Origin: Diploscapter coronatus
Lineage: Eukaryota; Nematoda; Chromadorea; Rhabditida; Rhabditidae
Direction of reading: 5' to 3'
Assembly: GCA_964036155.1 (NCBI GenBank)
Contig: OZ038422.1
Location: 75,725,201 to 75,789,200 of the forward strand
Length of the DNA stretch: 64,000 nucleotides
Shown: piece by piece, positions 12,559-23,332 of the stretch
Numbering within the stretch: position 1 is the first letter of the stretch
Layout of the letters: each line of letters begins with the position of its first letter
Made by a program: the position numbers and the translations under genes
The notes under the pieces: model-generated
Seen by the model: only the letters and a program-made list of their open reading frames with translations
Told to the model about the DNA's origin: nothing
The model's database searches: none

Positions 12559-13093
12559 TCATCCGGCAGTTTTCTCTTGTCCGTTTTGAGCTCCTTGATC
12601 CTCATTTTCTGTCTTATTTTCCGTTCTTTTTGACCTGAAAATTGAATTTTAACTCGGTTTCCCCTAATGCAACAGCTGCAATTCGCAAATTTTTCATAGA
12701 GAGTTTGAAGAATTATGAAATAACGCAAGTTTAGCAACTTTATACAATATCAACTTTTCATATTAAAGAATTATATACGTCTGTAATTAGAAAAATAATG
12801 ATTTGTATAAAAAAAATAGGCAAAGTTTAATCTGATATATCGTTTTTAGAGTATGTTTTCCAGGTTTTTAAAAATATTGACTTTCTAAATTTTATAAATC
12901 ATCACCTAAAAGCGAATTGCATTTTCTTAGCGACTTGCTGTACTTGAGGATCCTTCAAGTCGATGTCGATGCTCACTTCCTTAACAGGCAATAATTTATT
13001 ATTTATTCTTCCTATGACTCTCATTTTTGGGAATAATTTATCGTCTCCTTGCCAGAATGTTCCCGTTTTTTTCCCAACTTGAGTGGCGTGCAT
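12559..13093 (-). CDS. Small unrecognised protein, possibly mitochondrial
   Basis: Two exons join in phase (12906-13093 and 12559-12634, transcribed right to left) to give about 87 aa from the ATG at 13093. The N-terminal half is a compact basic segment (GTFWQGDDKLFPKMRVIG) and the C-terminal tail is polar (SKRTENKTENEDQGAQNGQ). A further upstream exon ending with the strong donor TTCACAAAT/GTAAGT near 13400 could add an N-terminal targeting-like sequence, but no in-frame ATG supports it. The gene is tail to tail with the pepsin inhibitor (132 bp apart). I do not recognise the family; a small mitochondrial protein is one guess. Confidence 0.4.
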
Positions 13094-15627
13094 TTTCCTA
13101 ATTGCAGCTGTTTTCTACTTCCTTCAAAATTGCCCTAGACTAATTTCAATATGCGGCAAGTTTTGAAATTCAATTATTTTTGGGAGACATTTCAAAATTG
13201 AAGCCTAAACAAAAACAAAAGAACCTGAATTTTATATCATCTAGGGAATAATTTTTCGGCGTTTTTTCTCCTGAGGAATTCTTGATTTCATTCTTTCTTT
13301 CCTGGATTGAGACTCGAGTTTTTGCACTCGCTGATTTTCGCATTTTCTCAGCTCGCCGAAGAAATGTGTGTGAAGGATCCACTTACATTTGTGAATGACG
13401 CTGCATTGCAGAGTGGAAAGAATAAAAGTTTGCAACCCAATCCGATAAGGCTACTTTGAAAATTCTATTTACTCAGCTCTAGTCGGTAAAGTTATTCAAA
13501 AGTCTATAAACATTTCAAAAATGCCAATTACACAAATTTTAAAGGAATTTCGAGGCCGAACGATTTTTCTGGGACTCCTCTAAGAGAAAATCCATATTAA
13601 GAATGTTCCACCACCGTCTTAAACTTTAGGTTAAATTAAGTTAGATAGAAGTTGGAATATGAATTTTAGCTACTTCAGCATAAATATATTTTATAAATTA
13701 AAACAAAAATCTTGCTTACTTCCGTCGGTTGATTCGGATTGCCATTTCCATTTGCGGTTTCCTGTTGACAGCTCATTCCACCTCTCAGCCTCTACCACTG
13801 CTCTTCCACCGCTTGAATTAGTGAATTAGATTAACCTTAGACTGGGGGATTGGAAGGAAAAATCGAATAAAAAATCTTGTTAAAAAATTATCCCATTTTC
13901 ACCTACAATCAATATTCAGAATAAGTGTGGTCAGTTTTCAAACAAAAATTCAATAATTTTGGACGGAAGACTTAAAACTAATCATTTAAAGGGAAAACTG
14001 AAAAAAATTAACTAACTACTCATATTTACAAAAAAATATATGTATGAAGTTTCCAAATAAGTAACGAGTGAACTTTCCAAGAAACATTCGATTAACCCTA
14101 GCCAGAAAATGGCTTAGAACGGCAAATTGGAAGATGCATGCAAGAAAACGGGCAGCTGAAAGGAAAAATGGCTGAGCTCACGCCTCTTTTGAGGCCTCAA
14201 AAGGACAGAAATAAGGGTAGGGGGAGGGACGAAGTAGTCAGAGAAAGAGAACTTGAAGATGCCAGAGGCCGACTATATTAAGACGGCAAAATTGCTCTCA
14301 AACAAATCCCCTTTCACAAAATGATTTTACTTGAGTTGTAAGTAAAAATGCACTAGTTTTTAAAAAATTAATATATAAGTAATCATCTTAAAAATTTGTA
14401 TAAATAATGACAAATAGCTGCCTATTATTTACTCTGGTAAATACTGCATTTATATATGAACCAGAATATGATACAGCTTGATTATTCAAATGAAAAATGG
14501 ATTCTCATGAAATGTATTTGAACACGAATATTTGAGGAAAAATCTCCAGAGACAAACAGCCCTATGGGAGTGAGCTTTGAAACGACTCGAATTTCAGGCT
14601 ACGTAATGGAACATTATTTTGTCTGTAGTTAAAACCTGCAAATATCATAATACAGCAGCATGCAAAGTTATTACGAATAATTTATCATTATGAACTGACA
14701 TATAAATTATATCAAAATACATATACTCATCATAATCAAATGATTTGAATCAGGGGCCCCAAGCAGATATGCCGAATTTGTTTTGGACAAAAGCTTTGTG
14801 CAGAAATGCCACTAGGAATGTAAATAAGACTTTTGTGAAGAAAAAATAAAGGAAGAAAGTTGCTTTGATCGAAGAACCCATCACTCAAAATGAACACGTC
14901 ATCACAAACAAAGTATTGTTTGTATGTAATTGTGTACGGTTATTTTGTCCTGATTTTCAGGATTATCGTCTATCTAGATTAGGGTTTTAAGGGTATTTCC
15001 TTCTCAAATTTTTTACTTCCAACTATCACGCTTCTTCCACAAATATTTCTTCAGGGAAAGTGGAGCTTGGGAACTCTAATTTTGGCTATTTGGAAACCGC
15101 ATAACACGCATAACTTCATAACATAAATTTGGAAATCGCATGGCATGAGAAAAACACAAGACATACAGTAATCTAGGTCATAACTCAGACTAAAACCACA
15201 TGATTTTACTTTGATTTACATAATTGAAAGCATAGAACAATTTCTTGTTGCATAAAGTCGAGAAAATGTAAAAAAAAAAAAACAAACATTGATGCTGCCG
15301 ACGAACAATGGTATGTTTTGAATACGTTCAACAACTGTTCACAAGAAATCGATTAACTATTTCTGCTATATATTTTGAAAAAATACTTGAAATTACTATA
15401 AAATAAATATTGGATTTGGTTGCAGAATTTTTGAAATAAAATATTTTAAAGATGATTTATTTCAGTTCCAATTACTCCTTATCACTTCGAGATGCCTTCG
15501 AGAGTTGTTTATATCATATGCATTGGAATTAAAGTATTATTCCACATTTTATTGAATAAAATTTCAATATGGATTCTGAGATTATTATAACCGACCTTTA
15601 TTTTATTTTAATTTCTCCGACTTCTCA
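13094..15627. other. Gene-poor region
   Basis: No supportable gene. The - strand ORFs between 13170 and 13435 are basic, are crossed by a good donor site, and may be 5' sequence of the small gene at 12559-13093. An 18-bp perfect palindrome, CTTTTGAGGCCTCAAAAG, lies at 14186-14203 in a purine-rich stretch. The rest is AT-rich. Confidence 0.4.
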
Positions 15628-15663
15628 CCATCTATTCGTTTGCGGATCGTATTCCTCGATTGA
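15628..15663 (-). pseudogene. Kelch-repeat-like scrap
   Basis: Translation of 12 codons reads SIEEYDPQTNRW, matching the end of a kelch repeat (hydrophobic-E-x-Y-D-P...W), then a stop codon. No double-glycine half of a kelch repeat is visible upstream. It is either a decayed exon or chance. Confidence 0.25.
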
Positions 15664-15703
15664 ATTGCAAAATGTTTTCCATAAAAATAAACTTTGTTTA
15701 AAT

Positions 15704-15883
15704 CTAATTATCAGCACCGTATGCGACAACTGAAGGAACGATATTCCTTCCTAAAATTATCAAATCCTCTCAAAATTATGATATTCGCATGCCATCATCA
15801 TGGTGAATAGCCTTGGGTTTGCCGTTTTCAATAACGGAAACACAAGAATATGTCGTCCCCAAGTCGATCCCGATGTAGACCAT
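15704..15883 (-). pseudogene. Hsp70 N-terminal fragment (truncated)
   Basis: The start of the Hsp70 ATPase domain is clear: [19 protein letters not shown] includes the first phosphate-binding motif (GIDLGTTYS). Exon 1 is 15793-15883. A 42-nt intron (15751-15792) with a GC donor and TTTTAG acceptor joins it to exon 2 (15704-15750), which continues the alignment with GRNIVPSVVAYGADN and then stops. That is only about 45 residues of a roughly 640-residue protein, and I find no continuation downstream. Most likely a truncated duplicate or pseudogene of a cytosolic Hsp70. The splice-junction codon is intact, so decay is recent or the piece is expressed. Confidence 0.65.
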
Positions 15884-16908
15884 TACGAACTAGAATTTAT
15901 AAGAATCGAATAATTTCACATGAAATAAAATCAAAAATACACGACAATTATATCGATTGATAGAGAAGTTATTTGATAAGAAAAAGAATGCTTGCGAAGT
16001 TTGTCTAAAAGTGACTTTTTGAATGATTCGGGCATCGGTAGGCACTAGAAAAGTCGATACCCCAAAAAGAGACCCAGATAAGGTAATAGAGAGAGCTGAA
16101 TCGATTGGGATAGGTTTCAGCCCGATTTACATGCGTTTTTCGTCTGTACAGACCTAGGGAGGACGATCGTCAGAAACCCCTTACGAACTACCCCCTATAT
16201 ATTTTAAGGATTTTGTATCTTTAATCAATCAATAACGTAAACGTTAAAGTTTCCGACCTACCTCGTCATACAAAATTTTCCCTCTGCGACCTACCCTCCA
16301 TAGATTTTTTTCGTCTGACGAAAGTACTCCCTAGGTCTGATATTTGTTAAACATTGTGAGACATTTTAGTTGGTATTAGATGTATTGCAAAAATGAAATA
16401 GATTTACATCAGAAACAATATTTTGAATAAACGATTTATTCGTAATAAAACCGGCAAGTTCTAATTGATACAAAGTGTTGAAAATTAATAAGGCCCAGTT
16501 TAAAATATTTTAGAGCAAATTGAAAAATCCCGTTTAAAATTTCAGCAGGAATATGATTTACCTGAATTTTTAACTTAAAATTACATGATTTGAAAAAGAA
16601 CAACCAAATGATGAGAGTTGAACGTTTCTTTGGAAGAATGATGAAAGCTCAGATCAGTTTATGAGATCTTTAGAATTAAAAAGATAAAAATGAAATAATT
16701 CACAGAATTTTTAAAAAGTCAGAAAGTGATTCTTAGATTATCTTATGGAAAATTGTACCTTGAAAGAAGAACGAAGAAGCCTTTTGAGGAATGGATATTT
16801 GGATATTTCTCGATTTAAAATGTACGAGTTAATGATAAAATCATATCTTTAGCACATTGAGATATATCCACAAAGCTCAAGATAAATGCAAAATAAAGAA
16901 ATTAATAG
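15884..16908. other. Intergenic region with one inverted-repeat element
   Basis: AT-rich, between the Hsp70 fragment and the 3' end of the ZSWIM-like gene. It contains the element at 16149-16339; otherwise nothing recognised. Confidence 0.4.
16149..16339. mobile_element. MITE-like element, 13-bp perfect TIR
   Basis: A 191-bp element bounded by CAGACCTAGGGAG (16149-16161) and its exact complement (16327-16339). The repeat continues imperfectly for about 12 more bases (GTCAG arms). The interior has two GCGACCTACC/CCGACCTACC-like blocks. A related right end, TGCGACCTACC...CTCCCTAAGTCTG, lies at 61133-61188, and a fragment lies at 11153-11178, so this is a dispersed family. No coding capacity. 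Confidence 0.6.
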
Positions 16909-19900
16909 TTATTTCTTGGTGTTCCACTTATGGAGCAGATTCTGCATGTCCTTGAGTCGGTCGTTCCGTGCAGTCGGCGAAATGGTCGAGTCGATGATGG
17001 AATTGCGAATCTGGACAAGGCAGGTGTCCAGAAGTGGCAAAGACAGAATTGAAGGGGCTGAGGACGGAGTGGAAGTGAACAAGAACGGGGACGGAGCAGA
17101 TGACGACACCGTGGGCTTGATCGCTATCGGAGCGGGAAGTTGGGACTGATGGGTGGACTGAAATTAAATTTTTAAGTTATTGAAAAATGAAATAGAAATT
17201 TAATTTTTATTTATGGAAGAAGGAAAATGCAAGAAATAAATTGCTTACAGTAACAACATCGATCTCGTCATTTTCGCTTTTGTCCTGTTTGATGGCCAAG
17301 GCATTAGACCTCTGTTGCTGCCTTGAGTCACTCAAAGAAGGCAGGCCCTAAAACATGTCTGGTATTTCTTCTGGATTATAAGACATATTTCCTATCGTTG
17401 AACGAAATGCTGCCGTAATCATTTTATACTACCTCTATTACCTCTGGATATTTATTTTAGGAAGATAAAACTTATAAGTTAGAACACTTCTAAAAATTTA
17501 CCATAACAGGCTGAGTGAACTGTGTGAGCGGTCTTCCAGTCGCCGTTGCAGTGAGCAGATTGTCGAGCTGCCCTCGCAGCGCCATCGACTGCATGTTCTC
17601 CTTCTGTTGGCTCAGATACATCATCATTTGGAGGTTCTGGAAGAAGATATCATTTTTTATATTTATAATTTATTTGAAATTTTTTAGAATCATTATCTAA
17701 TGTAGTTAGTATTTCTTTCTTATTCACAAAAGTTGATCTTCACTAAAATAAAATAATTTTTAGGAAAAGAGAAATATGAAATAAAAAAAAAATAGAAAGA
17801 TAAATCCAACCTGCTGCTGAACAAGAGCCGCGAATGCAGCGACCTGTGCCTGTGGACTCGGAGCGGCGCTGGCCGTGGTGGTTGGAGTGCAAACCGACAG
17901 ATTCAGACTCGAGTTGTGCGAGAACGAGGGCGAATGATCAGGGATCGAAGACAGAGGCGTGGACGAAGGATCGATCGGACCCCTTGAACGACGGGGAGTC
18001 GGGGAGGGGGTGCCATCTGAAAATGTTACAAATTAGAACATTAGTTAGAAAATTTTAATTTAAGAAATTATAGAAGAAAAATTGTTATATTTGAAAATGA
18101 CGAGTCTATAATTTTATATTTGATTAAGAAATAATGGAAGAGAATTTGAAGTGATCGATGAAAACGAAAAATGTGCTAGTAAGATAACAGGGTTTCATAT
18201 TTCACTTTCATAAATTTAATTTAAACAATTCAACTTCTCAAGGCCTACCCTCACTCTTGATGGATCTCCGAATCTTCTGCGAGACCCTTTGGAACATTTC
18301 CAGGGACACTTCGTGGTTGACGTGCTGCGCGTTGATCGTCGTCACTTTCAGGCACTAAATCATAATTTTATAGCAAAAATGTGTTAACTATTAAAGTTGT
18401 GAAAGTTATTTTTAAAAAATGTAAAGGAAGGAGAATACTTTGTACACTTTACTTAACTCATCAGGTTCAAAACTCATTTTTTATTTAAAAATTTTTACCT
18501 TCTCATTGAAGCTGTAGTTGAGTCTGAGCATGGCCTTGCAACCCGATGGTAGGTAATTCTGATTGGGTCTCTTTCCGATGCCTAAATCATTTCATGTCTT
18601 CTCTATTCAATTCAGATATCTTGATTAGTCTTTTCAAAGAAGATCATCGTAAATCATAGATAGGGCAGCTGTCAAAAATGTATGCAAATTCGCAAACATA
18701 AGTGAAGAAAAAGAGTTATCAATTTCCTGTTTCCAGGTCTATATTTGGCACTTTTTGACTTCCACCATCGTCGTCTCAGTCATAGAAAATCTGTCTGGCA
18801 AGTTTCTTCAAAACATGTCAGTTCCGGTTTGTGCACTTCCCTTGTTCGAAAATTTATAATGTCAATGTTATCAGAGCACCATTTTTATCATAGATCTATG
18901 AAAAATCTAAATTTCGCCAAATAAGATCCCGACTTCATTTCAGTTTTCCGCTTTTTCGAATTTCCAGTCCTTCAATCATCCCTTTTCCAAATTACCAGCT
19001 GCATATCGTTTTTATTCTCTTACAGCCGTGTGCCTATCTGTTTTTGTCATTTTGTCCACTCCACGGTTCATTACATTTGCAATCCATTCCTCATTTCCTA
19101 TTCACCCATTTGTGTGTATCTCATCGTTTTTCAATCACTCGAATAAAAACTCTATGATGTGATCAGAATAATATTAAAAAAATGAGCGAACCATTTCGGA
19201 CGATGAGAAAAGTAAATATCTCCGATTTCTCGTTCATCCCTTTCGCGGTATTAGCCTTCAAAGAAGAATAGATATTTGGATTTAAGATATTCAAAATGCG
19301 CGAAATATAAAGACCCTAAATTTTAGATCATTTTTGCTGGGTGGTCCAAAGGTTCTTGAAATTTCAAAAACAACGAATATTATTCATTCTCGCAAAAATA
19401 TTAGCTTTTGATAAATCCAAAAATTTAATGCCAAGCAAGAAAATGCTCTTAACCCCTGAGGCATCTGCCCTTCCTCTATCATTCCCTGCTATTTTCCATT
19501 CTCTGTCATTTCACAAGCCATAATTCCCCTCTAGCAGCTGCTCTTCTTCTGGCATGAAGAACCGTGACCTCAGATCGAATTAAACCGCATCGAAATGCGA
19601 GGAAGGACTGAATGAATGAATGAATGCATGACAGAATACAGAGATTTCTCATTGTCTTAATAGAGATGTCAATCTGGAGGAAATAATGAAAAACAGTGGC
19701 ATTGAATTATGTCATGGAAGGAAGACAGCCAACTGGGTTAAATACCAACACATATGTGTGGATACAACCAAAATACGGTAGCTTAAGGAGTGAGAAACAA
19801 AAAACTGATCTTCATTAATTTCCCAACAAATTTGTGCATTATTTGGCATATTTCGAAATCCTGCTGCCAAAACAGTCAATCCACTTTCTCGAAAAGACTG

Positions 19901-22900
19901 TCTAATTAGCATAGTGATATCGACACAAGTTTGCAAAAATTTCGTTTTTCCAATAACATCCAAATTATAAACCTAAAAAATCGAGATTTTGCAGCATTCC
20001 CCTCCAAAGTCCAAGTCCCGAACAAAAAGCGATACCGTATTCTAGTCCTTATAGAGGAAATTGTGAAATACGTGAAAGTCCTTGAAACCGGGAAAATTAG
20101 GAGGAAAGGGCAGAGTGACAATTTTGCTTAGAACAACAGGACAACAGGTGAGAGCTATTGCCGATTGGAAGACGAATGCAAAAAGTCGACTAGGAAGGAC
20201 ATTTATGGCAAATGAACAGAGAAAATGGGAGAATTGCGGTTCTCCGAGATTAGACCTCGCAATTACATGGACTGATGGGGAAAGTCGATTTCTACAGCTG
20301 GAAAGAAAATAATGCGAAAATTAACGCTTATTTCGGGCTTTTCTTGTATTATTAAAGCTGATCTCTGCGTATTTTTTATCGAGAATAATTTTGATTTGGC
20401 TGTTTTTAATGAAAAATCAGGAATTTTACATGTTTGTCATGTGAATAACGAAAAATTTTCTTATTCTAAATTCTTACAGTTCTCTTAAGAACAAAGATGC
20501 AACAGATGCTCATTTTCCAGTGTCTAAACGCACCAGACGGCTCTGTCTTTCTCTCTCTCTACAGTTACTTTCCCCTTTGTGCGCTAGACGCGACTAAATT
20601 ACAGACCGCGCGAAACGGCTCTGATGGTTAAACCGAGAAACCAAGAGATTTAAGGAAGGCGAAAATTCTTGGAAGGAAATATAAAACAACAGATGGATTT
20701 TTCGCATTTTTACTAAACTAGCTTTCTTCTGAGTTAATAAAAGTAAATTTGCAGATTGAATTTCGACCATAGATATTTTTAGATTCTGACTCCAGATTTT
20801 GAAACAATGAAAAACAAACCTCTCATTCTGGGCTCCCCATAGTGAGCGCAGTGGTAGACGACGTATCTGTACTTGAACTTCTCGCTGATCGAGCCGTCCG
20901 GTTCCCGCAGCGCTTCAGAAGACGCCACTCTGAAGGGATGAAGATGTTTCCGCTTCCAAGCGTCGAATTTTTCCTCGAAATCGGCGAAACTAAAAAAATG
21001 AATTTATTTATTATTTTAGAAAAATTTCGATTTTTATCGTTCATGGACATAATGTATTGATTTTCTTTACGATGAAGTAATAACGAGCCAAATATTGTAT
21101 TTAGCAGACGTGGTAAAGAATTTTTATTTTTAAAGATTTAAATTTACCTCTCAAATCTCGCATCCTGACTGATGTAATCATCCGTGGGGGAATAGAGGGG
21201 ACGTTTCAGGCTTAGGGAAGACGAAATGCCGACTGGTTTTGGCGACAGGGAATTGCCTTGATTGGAAGATGAGGAAGCAGAGGACGAGCCGTCTGGAATC
21301 ATAATCATCGTTTAATTTCATAATTAACTTGTCCTGGGATAAAATAAGTTATCGATATTGTACCTGAAGGCAGAGACGCCGAGCACAGGGATTCATCGAA
21401 GGTATTTGTCGTAGAGGGAAAGGTAGAGCAAGGCTGAGTATTGACGTCCTGGAAAAATTATGCATTATATGAATAAGCAAAGAAAACTAATTTTAAATCT
21501 AGAAAGTTGCATATTCTCAAAAGTCCTAATTTTTACCAAAGTAAGTGGTCCGAGATGAGGAGCGACTTGTCCGTGATTCGGCTGCGAATTCAAGATGCCG
21601 TATTTGGAGTTGTTCATAAATGAAACTAAAATTGAAAAAAAATACATGTATCTTTCAAATTAAAAAATCTACCAGGCTTGAGAATTTCCAATCTTCGCTC
21701 AGTAGTCTTCTCCATCTCTTCATCATTGCCACTCTGCTCACTGTCTTCTTGCCGTGCTTCAGGGGTGGCGGCTTCACTCGGATCTATTGTAATTTCGTCT
21801 TCAGGCGCCTCCTGAAATTTGAATGTTCAACATTTCTGATTTTGACCCAGAAGTCTTCAAAACACCAATAATCACGCTAAACATATCTCTAATTGCCTTT
21901 TATCTCTAATTATGCCATAATTTTTCACGTTTAGGTCGCGGCTTCCTTCAAAATCCCCACTTTCTTGCAGTGCCCTAGATTGCGCATTTGATAGTGAATG
22001 TCTCGAATTCTTTTGATTCGCCTGTCTTCTCGTCTTATTATTTGGCGATATCTGCTCAAACAAAGACTGTGCCGCTCACATATCTGGAGATAGATGGGAG
22101 GAGAAGGGCTGTTGCAGGGTAGAGTGACATAGGCAGAAAGAGACAGACTGGATAAGGGATAAAGGACAGTCCATAACATCTTCATACTCTCAATTCTTCT
22201 CTTGATCTATGCATCATTTTCATAATTCGCTTTCATCACAGCTATTTTTGTAGTGCCACCAACTTGAAAGAATGGTGAAATTTATAAAATGATATTTCAA
22301 ACAAGAAGCCCTCTTGATTTACAAAGCAAACATCGTTCAGTTTTTGGAATCCCCATCAAGTATCTTCTTCTTCTTGACTTCTCAATCAGCGGCGGTTCGC
22401 TTGCATCATTCCCATTCACAGATCACTCGAACCCACTTCACTTGTCCCATTTAGCTTCTTCTCAAATTTCACCAATCCTAGCCCCCAACCATACGAACAT
22501 TTGAACCAGGATAAGAACTGAGCAATTTTAGCTGCCAAATTTAGCTTGTCCTACCTTCTTCAGCTGGAAGACTTTCTCATCATGTTGTTCGCCAGAATCC
22601 GTACTATTACCACTCCACTCTCCATCTTGAATTCCCACATCCAGACGAGCGCGTTTCATAGCTGGCTCCTGAAATTTAAAAGTTTGAAAAATCGATCAAA
22701 TAGACGAGAAAATAAAGGAGACAGTCGATGAAAATAGTTAAACTGGACACAAGAAATCGGCAAGATTTGGATGAAAGTGGCCATGCATCTGACACAGACA
22801 GTGGACTGCGCATAGTGAGGTGCAGGTCAGTGGCAGAAACAATAGCAGGGGACTGATTGTGAGACAGTGGAACTACACACTGCACGAAAGCGAATCAATT

Positions 22901-23321
22901 CAATCCACACAGGTGGTTATTGAACAAAACGAGGCATTCTTTGTGGGTCCGCTCATACTTAGTCGCAATACAACTCGCTCGAAATAGTGTGGAAAATGAA
23001 GAGAGCACAAGAAATGATGCAATCGCGCTCTCTTAATTTCTCAAGCTATTTCGAGCGAATTGCAAATTCCAAGTTGCATTGCAATCAAGTATGAATGGGC
23101 CCTATCATGTTTTATTTTACCTTCGCATCCGAATCACTTCCAGTCGGGTGTGCTGGGAATGAAATTGGCATCGTCGTGGAGACGACTTGCAGAATTGAGG
23201 CCAGATCTGATTGTGGATGTGGTAGTGAAGGTAGGAGAAAGTGAGGACGGCATTGTGAAGGGGTCGATACTGCTGGGACTGGGATTGGGGTCATTGATAC
23301 GTCCAGCACGCTTTTGAGCAT
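16909..23321 (-). CDS. FAR1/ZSWIM-like DNA-binding protein, putative transcription regulator
   Basis: Thirteen exons close in phase to 606 aa: 23121-23321, 22555-22668, 21673-21811, 21537-21625, 21364-21448, 21148-21292, 20820-20989, 18499-18581, 18249-18354, 17811-18016, 17502-17636, 17249-17347, 16909-17157. The N-terminal third is Ser/Pro- and acid-rich. A folded core spans about residues 258-375: FADFEEKFDAWKRKHLHPFR, YRYVVYHCAHYG, GKRPNQNYLPSGCKAMLRL and HVNHEVS. This conserved Cys/His spacing resembles the N-terminal FAR1-like region of ZSWIM3-type proteins. The rest is disordered, Ser/Thr/Pro- and Gln-rich, and ends in a short predicted helix (RLKDMQNLLHKWN). Likely nuclear. Intron 7 is long (2.2 kb). 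The N-terminus is uncertain, because exon 1 is also open in another frame. Confidence 0.8.
22945..23102. repeat. Inverted repeat in intron 1 of the ZSWIM-like gene
   Basis: GGGTCCGCTCATACTTAG...CTCGCTCGAAATAG at 22945-22986 is repeated in inverse orientation at about 23045-23102, with an extra 10 to 15 bases in one arm. About 58 bases of spacer lie between the arms. Probably a small fold-back or MITE relic. Confidence 0.5.
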
Positions 23322-23330
23322 TACTCGAGT

Positions 23331-23332
23331 CT
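23331..23332 (-). promoter_or_regulatory. Candidate splice-leader or 5' UTR acceptor of the ZSWIM-like gene
   Basis: Read on the - strand, CATTTTCAG ends nine bases before the ATG at 23321. It may be an SL acceptor or the acceptor of a 5' UTR intron. Confidence 0.4.

Noticed and set aside
20082..20312. 76-codon ORF inside intron 7 of the ZSWIM-like gene
   Set aside because: No splice context, motif or start support; several overlapping frames are equally open.
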